Assembly (NCBI GenBank): GCA_949358305.1
Contig: OX442314.1
Span: 2,421,087 to 2,485,086 of the forward strand
DNA length: 64,000 nt
Reading direction: 5' to 3'
From: Strigamia acuminata
Lineage: Eukaryota; Arthropoda; Chilopoda; Geophilomorpha; Linotaeniidae
Shown: positions 24,672 to 34,600 of the stretch, piece by piece
How the letters are laid out: every line of letters begins with the position of its first letter
How positions within the stretch are numbered: position 1 is the stretch's first letter
Notes under the pieces: model-generated
The model's database searches: none
The model's input: only the letters and a program-made list of their open reading frames with translations
Told to the model about the DNA's origin: nothing
Program-made: the position numbers and the translations under genes

Positions 24672-26171
24672 TTATCTCTGAGTGGTGTGATTGACGCGCT
24701 TGGCGAGCTGGTTAGTCCTGATGCCGGCCGCCAGGTTGAGGAGTGCGTCGGCGCCTTCGACGATCTTCTTGCGCTCCTCGTCGTCCTCGGGACGGAACGT
24801 GGACACGAGTTGGCGGTTGCCGCGCGTCGGCACGTTCTCCCAGTCCTCCTCGTAGTCGTCGTCGGTGTCGAAGTCGTCGTAACTGCTGATGTTGCTGGCG
24901 TCGTCGAGTTCTTCGTCGTCGGTCACGTCGCTGAGTTCGCTGAACTCGAACGGCTCGTCGACGGACGAGGGCGACGAGGCGCCGCGGCCCGTGCAACTGC
25001 TGTACGTGTGGTCCTCGCTGGGACTCGTCGTGATCACGCGACGGAGTTTGTGTAGGTAACCGGGCGAACTCGTCCTGAAGAGCAAACGATCGGTTACATT
25101 AGTTACGATTCAAATTGGTTGACCCGGCGCCGAGTTTTAAGGGCGTCGAATTTTCTTTTAGCTTTTTAAAATGCTAAAATGCAATTTTTAAAAACAACAT
25201 TGCACTCTAAGGCACTATGTTGCATTTGTAGACAAAATATTGCATTTTTAGCTGCTTAAATGCAGTTTTTAAAAAAAATATTAATTTTAAGACTACATTT
25301 TGCATTTTTAGACAAAACATGGCACTTTAACGTGCAAAATGTGCACTTTTATGTGCAATTTGACGTTTGACGTGCAAAATGTGCAGTTTGACGTGCAAAA
25401 TGTGCAGTTTGACGTGCAAAATGTGCAGTTTGACGTGCAAAATGTGCAGTTTGACGTGCAAAATGTGCAGTTTGACGTGCAAAATGTGCAGTTTGACCTG
25501 CAAAATATGCAGTTTGACGTGCAAAATGTGCAATTTTAACACGTAAACATTGCAATATCACCTGCAAAAATGTAATTTTACGTGCTAAAAATGCCATATC
25601 ACCTGCTAAAATGCAGTTTTACATGCAAAATAACAAAGTTTACCTGCTAAAATGCAATTTTTAAAACAATATTGCATTTTAAATCACCAATTGCATTTTA
25701 AGACACCACACTGCATTTTCAGACAAAATATTGCATTTATAAACAAAACACTGCATTTACAGACAAACTACTGCATTTTTTGGTGCAAAACCGATATTTT
25801 TAGCTGCCCCTTTCGACCCGCTTGTGGCGCCGAGCTCGTTCGAGCTATTTTTACCGAAACCGATTCCTAAATCTCTTCGTTCTTTTTAATTCTCTGTCTA
25901 CGGCGTAATCCTCAAAAATGCGCGTGCCGTCTTTCAAGGCCAGCATCGTGGCCGCCGCGTCCACTTCCGGGTCCTTAATACTCGAAGCGGCCAGACGTTT
26001 AGACAAATACGGAAACAACTCTAAAAAAAAATAATAAAAAAAAAATAAATAAATAAAAAAACAAAAAAAACAAAAATCATTAAATCAAAACACTCAATCC
26101 CGTTCACCTGGATTCGGGATATTGACATTGAGCCGTGGCGCTAGTGGTAACGGTTTCGGCGCCCTAGAAAA

Positions 26172-26202
<31 letters not shown>

Positions 26203-28442
26203 TTAAAAATAAATAATTTAAACTGACAGTTGCGCGTGTTGCGGCGTTTGCGCCAACATTTGTAACTGGTGATATGGATGAAAAGGAGTTTTGCGAAGCG
26301 CCTGCAACAAATTTGGCCGAAAATCCGAATCGATACACCAGAGCGAGCCTTTTCCCACATTCTACGAGCAAAGAGAGAGAGAAAAAAATGTGTATTATTA
26401 CCGGGTCGATGCAAACAATAACGACCCCCATCGATTCGTTATTTAACAGCGAGAAATCTGGACTCGGTCACACGCAACCCACTTTTTATCCTCTAATTTC
26501 CGTGACCCCCTCGCGTAATTTCCCAAATTACTGACAACCCATTATCTCGTTGTCAATGGAAACCCGCACTGAAGCCAAAACAAAAATCACTGAGGAAAAC
26601 AAACGAGGAAATTTGAACCGTTTCCAAATTTCGTCAACAGGTGAATCATCGGTGAATCCCAAACTCCTACTTGAGGATGTGACAATCGCGTGAGTCTTTC
26701 TCACGAGCTTTTTGAATCTTTCTGAATCCCTCCCGAATCTTGGTATTTGTTGAATCCTCAATCTCAGATTTGGCTGTAATCTCGCGAGATTTAGCAAGAA
26801 ATTGTAGGATTTAGCAAGAAATTGTGAGATTTAGCAAGAAATTGTGTGATTTAGCAAGAAATTGTGAGATTTAGCAAGAAATTGTGAGATTTAGTAAGAA
26901 ATTGTAAGATTTAGCTAGAAGTTGCGAGAGTTAGCAAGAAATGGCGAGATTAAGGAAGAAATTGCGATATTTTGCGAGAAAAATTGCCATTCTACGAGAA
27001 ATTGCGCGATTTACTGAGAAAAATTACGAGATTTAGTGGGAAAAAGTGCGAGATTTAGCGAGAAATTGCCAGATTGAGCTAGAACTTGCGAGATTGAGCT
27101 AAAAATGGCGAGATTAAGTGAGAAATTGCGAGATTTAGCGTGAAATTGCGAGATTAAGTGAGAAATTGCAAGATTTAGCGAGAAAAATTGCGAGATTAAG
27201 TGAAAAATTGCAAGATTTAGCGAGAAAAATTGCGAGATTCTGCGAGAAATTGCGAGATTGAGCTAGAAATTGCGAGATTAAGTGAGAAATTGCAAGATTT
27301 AACGAGAAAAATTGCGAGATTTAGCGAGAAATTGCGTGATTATGTGAGAAATTGCAAGATTTAGTGAGAAATTGCAATATTTAACGAGATTGAGCTAAAA
27401 ATGGCGAGATTAAGTGAGAAATTGCGAGATTTAGCGTGAAATTGCGAGATTAAGTGAGAAATTGCAAGATTTAGCGAGAAAAATTGCGAGATTAAGTGAA
27501 AAATTGCAAGATTTAGCGAGAAAAATTGCGAGATTCTGCGAGAAATTGCGAGATTGAGCTAGAAATTGCGAGATTAAGTGAGAAATTGCAAGATTTAACG
27601 AGAAAAATTGCGAGATTTAGCGAGAAATTGCGAGATTATGTGAGAAAATGCAAGATTTAGTGAGAAATTGCAATATTTAGCGAGAAAAATTGCTAGAAAT
27701 TGCCACTCTCCGAGAAATTGCAAGATTTAGTGAGAAAAATCGCGAGATTTTACGAGATCTCAAATAACTCCGAAAAGAATCCCCCCCCCCCCCCCGAATC
27801 GTTAAAATCGAAAATCCTTCCAAAATCCCCCCCGCAAAACCTTTGAAATCGACCAGCGATTGTGACACCCGACTCCAACCTCTCTACCTGTCCTTTATTC
27901 TTATCGACCTTCTGGAAACATTTATTGAGTGATAAATTGTGTCGGACGGAATTCTTCCATCCGGTGGGCGCGTTCTGGAAGTACGGAAAGTGCGTAAGGA
28001 CCCACGCGTAGATATCCTTGACCGGCAGCGCCTTGCCCGGCGCCTCCTCGATCGCCATGAAGATGAGGCAGCTGAACGAGTACGGCGGCTTGGCGCTCAC
28101 GTGCAGCTTGGGGTTGTACTGCGCGTGCGCCGAGTTCCCCGCGCCGCCCTCCGCGCGCGACTCGCCCGCCGACACCGAACACTCGGCGCCGCCGTCCGAC
28201 GACTCGTCCAGGTAGTCGTCGGCCGACGACCCGGCCGGGCTCGAGTCGCTCAGCAGGTGCTCGTGGTGGCCGCCGCCCACCCGGATGCTCTTCAGCAGGT
28301 TGCGGTCCTGCAGCCACGACAGGCTGGTCAGTTCGTCGTCCTCGCGGCACCGCACGGCCGCGTCCGACTCCGACTCCGAGCCGGTCGGCATCGAATTACG
28401 CGCCGCCAAATTTCGGCCGCTTGATGGACGGTGAGGAGCCAT
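24672..28442 (-). CDS. Forkhead transcription factor of the FOXN2/FOXN3 (Checkpoint suppressor) type
   Basis: Winged-helix DNA-binding regulator. Exons 27888-28442, 26228-26361, 26108-26163, 25855-26020 and 24672-25074 give 437 residues. The start ATG at 28442 lies 25 bp inside an exon whose acceptor is at 28468, so at least one 5' UTR exon lies to the right. The N-terminus is Ser/Gly/acidic-rich. The forkhead domain begins [20 protein letters not shown], continues through [20 protein letters not shown], crosses the 26362-27887 intron, and ends [14 protein letters not shown] and [10 protein letters not shown]. The split in the domain and the KGSLWCID wing match FOXN2/3 rather than FOXN1/4. 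The C-terminus has an acidic region (DDEELDD, DDDYEED) suited to activation or cofactor binding. The 26362-27887 intron is dominated by a 20-bp array. Confidence 0.93.
25325..25545. repeat. 21-bp minisatellite, FOXN intron
   Basis: About nine near-identical copies of a 21-bp unit, GACGTGCAAAATGTGCAGTT plus T. Because 21 is a multiple of three the array is open in all frames on both strands, which produces spurious heptad-repeat proteins. Confidence 0.93.
26785..27745. repeat. 20-bp minisatellite, forkhead-domain intron
   Basis: Roughly 960 bp of GAGATTTAGCAAGAAATTGT-type 20-bp units with scattered deletions. A longer segment (about 27100-27360) is repeated nearly verbatim at about 27400-27650, so there is higher-order duplication. 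A run of about 18 C follows at 27781. Confidence 0.88.
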
Positions 28443-29098
28443 TTTTACCGTCTCCGCCAATCACGACCTAAAAAAAAAAAAATTTTAAATAATTAAAATT
28501 TCGTCACGAGAGGGCATTCATCCGTGGGTCGAAAACCCCCATTCGACCCGAAAAGTGGAATACAGTCGTCAAGGTCACACCGGTCGCTCGGCAACGTGTA
28601 AATAGAGTATTTGCGTTTTTAGACGCCCGCCCTCCCGTGGCGAGATGCGACACCGTTCATCGATTTAACACTCGCTAAAAGCACACACGCCCTGGTTTCA
28701 TCGTAACGAGGTGCCGCGACCAATAACCTTGGTCACGAATATCAAAAAAGAAAAAAATAATAATCAATTTTGCACTCCGCGATTTGTCCGCTCGTTAGCC
28801 CGCACCGAATGGCCGAGTGTTGGACAACTGTTGCGCGGTTAACTACCGCGCGGCACTTGCGGCCGATCGATCCGATTCGACACACGAGAGAGCGGAAGAG
28901 ACGGAAGGAAATGACCGTTCAATCTGCACTCGACTCGATATTCGAGCTGAAGAAGCGAATAAAAGCGCGGATGTTTGTTTTCGTTAGAAATCGACGTATT
29001 TGAAAAGCGTTATTTATATTATTGTTATTTTTTCAAATTCTCTCTCCCGTTGTTGTGGTAGCGGACGACGCCATTGGAGGATGCGGGTCAGCTGGATG

Positions 29099-29706
29099 GT
29101 TACCATGGCGACGGCGTATCTCCAGCGTGAGACATTATCGCTCCCTCCCTGAGAAAGGGGGCCATTTTGAAAGCAATTTTCACGGGATTTCGCGCGCATT
29201 TCGGGCGTTTTCCCGCGAATATCATGCGAAACTCACCTTCGGACACGGATTCATGACGTGGATGGCGACAAATGGGGGAAGAAACGGGAGAAAAACGGAA
29301 GAAAAAAGCCGTCGTTGGGTTTTTGACGAGGCGAGTTGGCCGGGGATTGAAGCGGCGGGTTTTGGCGCTTTCGACGGCGGGGAGAGGCGAGTTGCAGTCG
29401 GCGGCAGACGGGCACACTGCGAGGTGCGGTGTGCGACTGGCCGATTCGGTTGGCAACCAGATACCATGACAGCGATGCGTCACGTCGTCATGGAGACCGA
29501 GGTGCGTTGCCGCGGCAACCATTGCACACCGTCTCGTGCTCGGTCTCGCCATAAGTAAAATTAACGGGCGTTTAACGAGAGAGGGCGAGAGACGGAAAAT
29601 AAAATTAAAATTTTTTTTTTTTTTTTTTTAAATAATAAGAAAATTTAAAAAAAAATAATAATTATGACGTAATCGCGGAACCAGGAAAAGGCGGTTGCTA
29701 GGCGAC
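29099..29706. promoter_or_regulatory. Cluster of four RFX X-box-like motifs
   Basis: Four matches to the X-box consensus RYYNYY-N(1-3)-RRNRAC: GTTACCATGGCGAC (29099-29112), GTCGTCATGGAGAC (29484-29497), the perfect palindrome GTTGCCGCGGCAAC (29506-29519) and GTTGCTAGGCGAC (29694-29706). They lie 0.65-1.3 kb upstream of the FOXN start codon. RFX factors bind such sites in ciliary and other promoters. Binding here is inferred from motif only. Confidence 0.5.
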
Positions 29707-30330
29707 GAGAACAGATCACCCGGTCAACAATTCGTGCATCTATATTTCTTTTGTTTCGATGGAATTGGGTTAATCGATCAATCGGGATCAATTGTGCAAC
29801 CATTTTGTTTTTGAAATTTCAGCGCAACACGTGATGGAAATGATCGCTCGTGATTGGCGAATTATCGGGCCGATCTAAAAATAATTCGTCAGCCTCGGTG
29901 GTCATGACGACGGCGCGATACGAGTCAAGGACCAGTGATAAAAGCCAAGGATCAAAATGACCCTTAGTTCTGCTGCTTGAGCAAATCGCGGAACGAGGAA
30001 TCAAAAATAAATACAAATAAAGCAGAATGTAAATATGTGTTAAAAAATTGAACAAAAAATGGCGGCGCGAGGGTCTATTTTCGAAAAATGCAAACTCCTG
30101 CCAGAATTGCGTGCCAAGAATGTTTCAACGCATGTCCTTGTAAATTTAGACAAATTCAAAAAATTGAGAAAAAATTCGAGAAAAAAATTCGAAAAAATTC
30201 GAAAATAAAATGTCCGACATGTTTTATCGTGTTTTTTCGAATTACCGGAATTGGAAATTTCGAAAAATTAAAAAAAAAGCATTAATAATTAAGAAAAAAT
30301 CGAAAAATTTTGATAAATTTCGAAAATAAA

Positions 30331-30735
30331 ATGTCCGACACGTTTATCCGCCATTTTTTCTTATTACCGGAATTGCAAATTTCGAAAAATCCAAATAAAA
30401 AATCCAAAAAATCCTAAAAATTCGAATAATTCACTAAAAAAAATTCGAAAAAATTCGAAACAAAAATGTCCGACACGTTTATCCGCCATTTTTTCTTATT
30501 ACCGGAATTGCAAATTTCGAAAAATCCAAATAAAAAATCCAAAAAATCCTAAAAATTCGAATAATTCACTAAAAAAAATTCGAAAAAATTCGAAACAAAA
30601 ATGTCCGACACGTTTTTCCGTCCGTTATCCAAATTTCCGAAAATTTCGAAAAATTAAAAAAAAAAAAATTCCCAAAAATTTTTTTCCGAAAAATTTCGAC
30701 AGAAAAAAAAAATGTCCGACACATTACTCGTGTTA
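30331..30735. repeat. 135-bp tandem repeat, three copies
   Basis: The unit starts at ATGTCCGACACGTTTATCCG at 30331, 30466 and 30601 (period 135 bp). The first two copies are nearly identical and the third is diverged. A further related start occurs near 30210 and 30712. 135 bp is about 13 helical turns. Confidence 0.8.
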
Positions 30736-31028
30736 TTTCTTACCGGAGTTGTTGTTGACGTGCATCGGGTGACGAGTTCACGGAAGTTTCTTGAGCAAAT
30801 TTTCTAATTATCGAAAAACTAGACGAAAGAAAAAAAAATGCCAATGGATGAAATTGGTTCGTCACTCGTCGAAATCTAAATTAGGCAATGCCGTGGGATT
30901 TTAGCCGTCGTTTCGGGTGAATTTCGGCGCGATTCCGCACCCGATTCGCGGTTAGAAATTAAGTTTAGGGAGTTGTGGAAACTTGTAAGTGGAAAACTTT
31001 GTTGCTCGTCCACTAGTGGAGCGACGCC

Positions 31029-31229
31029 ATGACGCGCGGCGACCTCGTTAAGAAATTTACTCGGCGCAAACTGACGCGACTTGTTTGTTTGTGCTTCGTG
31101 TGTTTGGGGGTTTGTTTGATGGTCACGATTCGTGTAATTTACTCACCGATTGAAATGAAACTGTCAGATCTGTTGGGTGTAACGAGTAATGAAATGTGGT
31201 CATACGGAAACCGCATGGCGGAAAACTAA
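31029..31229 (+). CDS. Possible single-pass membrane microprotein (66 aa)
   Basis: Intronless open frame with ATG at 31029. The basic N-terminus (MTRGDLVKKFTRRKLTR) precedes one hydrophobic segment (LVCLCFVCLGVCLMVTI, about residues 18-34). A short polar tail follows, ending NEMWSYGNRMAEN. This reads like a type II or tail-facing single-pass protein. Not recognised as any family. It lies between FOXN (divergent) and LBR (convergent), and no other gene would use this interval. Random occurrence of a 66-codon frame is possible, so confidence is modest. Confidence 0.4.
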   Translation: MTRGDLVKKFTRRKLTRLVCLCFVCLGVCLMVTIRVIYSPIEMKLSDLLGVTSNEMWSYGNRMAEN

Positions 31230-31623
31230 CCAAGTTCGGTCCACTATTGCCATCGATCTCCAAACTTCGTAAATGGTGAAATAATCAATTTTTGTGTTAT
31301 CAATGTTTTTTAATTTTTAAAATATTAATTTCTGCGTGTTTGTCGATCAATTTCGTGATTAAATTAACGTTTTGCTCAAACAACACGAGTTGGAAATTGC
31401 CACCAGATGACGCCACTCGACGGAATTCATTTTGGAATCATTTTGAATTTTGTAAAAACTGATTTTTATTATTTTTCTGTACAAAACTATGCAGGTACAA
31501 TGATGGGGTGAGTAAAATGAGATATTGACACGTAATTTTTGTATTTACAATTCAAAATATCGTGCCCGTAGAGTTTTAAAACGTCCGCACCGTGAGATTC
31601 ATTAATCAAATAAAATTAATTAA

Positions 31624-34600
31624 TTAATAACAATAGGGGACAACACGACAAGGCACGTGCTTGCAGTAGGACACCCAAGCGTCGCCGTATTTCTTCAAGC
31701 ACGCTTTGTCATCTCGGTAAGCACGGTGAATGAGAGTAATAAACAAATAGATGAAGTAGGCATGCGGCACCGTGTGCTCGAGCCCGCACGGTAAACTCCA
31801 CGACAACGCGATCATCAAATCGCCGAAGTAATTCGGATGTCGGAGATGTTTCCACCAACCGTCCACGAATATCTTGCGAGTCGTCTTCGTGTCGATCGTT
31901 TTCGCGGCTGCCGGGCAAAAAGAAAATATTACTTTTTTGATTTTTCCGATTTATTTTGGATTTATTTTGAATTTACTTTGGATTTTTCCAATTTAGTTTC
32001 ATTTTATTTTGGATTTTTCCGATTTATTTTTATTTTATTTTGGTTTTTTCCAATTTATTTTCGGTTTTTCAAATTTATTTTGGATTTTTCCAATTTATTT
32101 TGAATTTTTCCAATTTATTATGCATTTTTCCAGTTTATTTTCGATTTTTCCAATTTATTTTGAATTTTTCCAATTTATTTTGATTTTGTTTTGGATTTTT
32201 CCAAATTATTTTGGATTTTTCCAGTTTATTTTGGATTTTTCCAATTTATTTTGGATTTTTCCAATTTATTATGAATTTTTCCAGTTTATTTTCGATTTTT
32301 CCAATTTATTTTGATTTTGTTTTGGATTTTTCCAAATTATTTTGGAATTTTCTAATTTACTTTGGATTTTTCCAATTTATTTTGGATTTTTCCAATTTAT
32401 TATGAATTTTTCCAGTTTATTTTCGATTTTTCCAATTTATTTTGATTGTTTTGGATTTTTCCAAATTATTTTGGATTTTTCCAATTTATTTTGGATTTTT
32501 CCAATTTATTTTGGATTTTTCCAATTTATTATGAATTTTTCCAGTTTATTTTCGATTTTTCCAATTTATTTTGATTTTGTTTTGGATTTTTCCAATTTAT
32601 TTTGATTTTGTTTTGGATTTTTCCAATTTATTTTGATTTTGTTTTGGATTTTTCCAATTTATTTTGGAATTTTCTAATTTACTTTGGATTTTTCCAATTT
32701 ATTTTCGATTTATTTAGGATTTTTCCTATTTATTTTCGATTTTTCTGATTTATTTTCGATTTATTTCCAATTATTTTTCGAATTTATTTCGATTTATTCG
32801 AATTTTCCCCCCCAATTCTTCCCAAATTATTTCATCCTTACCGATAAATTTCTTGTGGTACGGGTTGCGCCGGAAATCGTCTTTCTGCTTGTTCGCCACG
32901 CGGTAAATTCCATATCCGATAACTGTAATCGAATCTCACATTAAACCAACCAAAAAACCTCAAAATAAACCTCCCAAAAGACAAAACTTACGAGCTAAAA
33001 ATATACTAGCAATTAAAACATAAGGATCGACGTGGGGACGATGCAGCAGCAGATATCGCAGCGACAGCGAGAAACAAAATGGCGCAAAACACAACCCGCC
33101 AAACACAACCATAAATCCGCATCCTTCCTTAGTGATATCAAACCCGCTCAAAAACGCTTCCTAAAATCAAACAAACACTTAAAAACCATCCCCTGGCGAC
33201 AAGTTTCGTCACAACACCTCAAACATAAGCGAATCGAAGATATAAATCAATTGGCCGATTCCGACCAACCAAATGCTCGGATAGAAACTGTCGCTCGTCT
33301 CGTACTCCTGGTACAATATCAGCACGTCCAAAACGGCCTAAAAACATAAAACACGTCACAAAACAACGCGTCGAGTCAAATCCAGCACGATTTTACCCAT
33401 CCGATCAACTTGGGGCGCAAAAGAAAGAAAAACTTCACGTCCAAGTCGCCGACTCGCGGGTTGAGTTCGCGGCCGTAGAAAAACGCGCTCACGGAATCGT
33501 CTGCAAAAACAAAACGAATTGAGCTTGAAAATTACAATTTGGGAAATACCGAGCGGCCCAAATAAAACCGGCCTGACAATACAAGGAGGGTTACCAAAAT
33601 GGCCGGTACTCCCGAGAAATCGGTACTCCGGGGACTAAAACAAGGCCAGGTGACAATAAATGGCTAAAAATGGTCGTTTTTCGCCAAAAATGGCCGCTTT
33701 TAGCCATTTTTCATGGTAAAAGTGGTCGTTTTTAGCCCAAAATGGCCGCTTTTAGTCATTTTTCGTGGTAAAAATGGTCGTTTTTAGCCAAAAATGGCTG
33801 CTTTTAGCTATTTTTCATGGTAAAAATGGTCGTTTCTCGTCAAAAATGGCCGCTTTTAGCCATTTTTCATGGTAAAAATGGCCGCTTTTAGCCATTTTTC
33901 ATGGTAAAAATGGTCGTTTTTAGCCAGGTATGGCTGCTTTTAGCTATTTTTCATGGTAAAAATGGTCGTTTCTCGTCAAAAATAGCCGCTCTTAGCCATT
34001 TTTCATGGTAAAAATGGTCGTTTCTCGTCAAAAATAGCCGCTTTTAGCCATTTTTCATGATAAAAATGGTCGTTTTTCGCCAAAAATGGCCGTTTATTCG
34101 TCAAAAATGGCCATTTTTATCATTGAAACGTTACAAAATGTAACGTTCCAATGACGAAAATGACGTTTCAGCAACATTTTGACAATTTTGGACGTAACCG
34201 GTTATTTTTTCAAATTTCCCGGTTCCTGGTTCTGTGATTTTTCAACCGGTTTCCCGGTACTGAAACCCTAATATCCATTTGTATTGCCGGGCCGATTTTA
34301 CTGGGGCCACCAGTAGAATCGTACTGGGGACCGAAGGAGTGAGGTTTCTGTTGAGCGTCTTGCGCGCACGGAACAAGAGGAGCGCGCTGATGGCGTACGA
34401 CGCGAAGATGGAGGCGGTGATGAGCTGCAGCAGTTTGTCGAGCACGAAGTCGAACGGGACCTTGAGGTAAAGCAGTCCGCCCAAGACGCCGAGGGTGACG
34501 AACAGCGAGTACGCGCCGTTGATGCGGTAGCTCAGGCGCTGCGCGTCAACCAACGGCTGACCTTCGGCCAGCTCCCCGAACGGCATGATGGCCAAACTCG

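Larger units (their letters stand above)
28443..31028. other. FOXN upstream region
   Basis: The part 28500-29560 is GC-richer, with several overlapping open frames on both strands (longest 29022-29558 plus, 178 codons). None resembles a known family or has splice support, so I treat it as promoter/5' UTR sequence. It holds the X-box-like cluster listed separately. 30120-30735 is AT-rich tandem repeat. A minus-strand open stretch at 29819-30055 was considered and not accepted. Confidence 0.5.

Noticed and set aside
29022-29558. 178-codon plus-strand open frame with overlapping minus-strand frames
   Set aside because: The region is GC-rich so stops are rare; no domain, codon regularity or splice context distinguishes any frame. 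Treated as FOXN upstream sequence.
29819-30055. Minus-strand open stretch ending in SDHFHHVLR
   Set aside because: No convincing acceptor upstream and no similarity recognised; could be a last exon of an unknown gene but unsupported.
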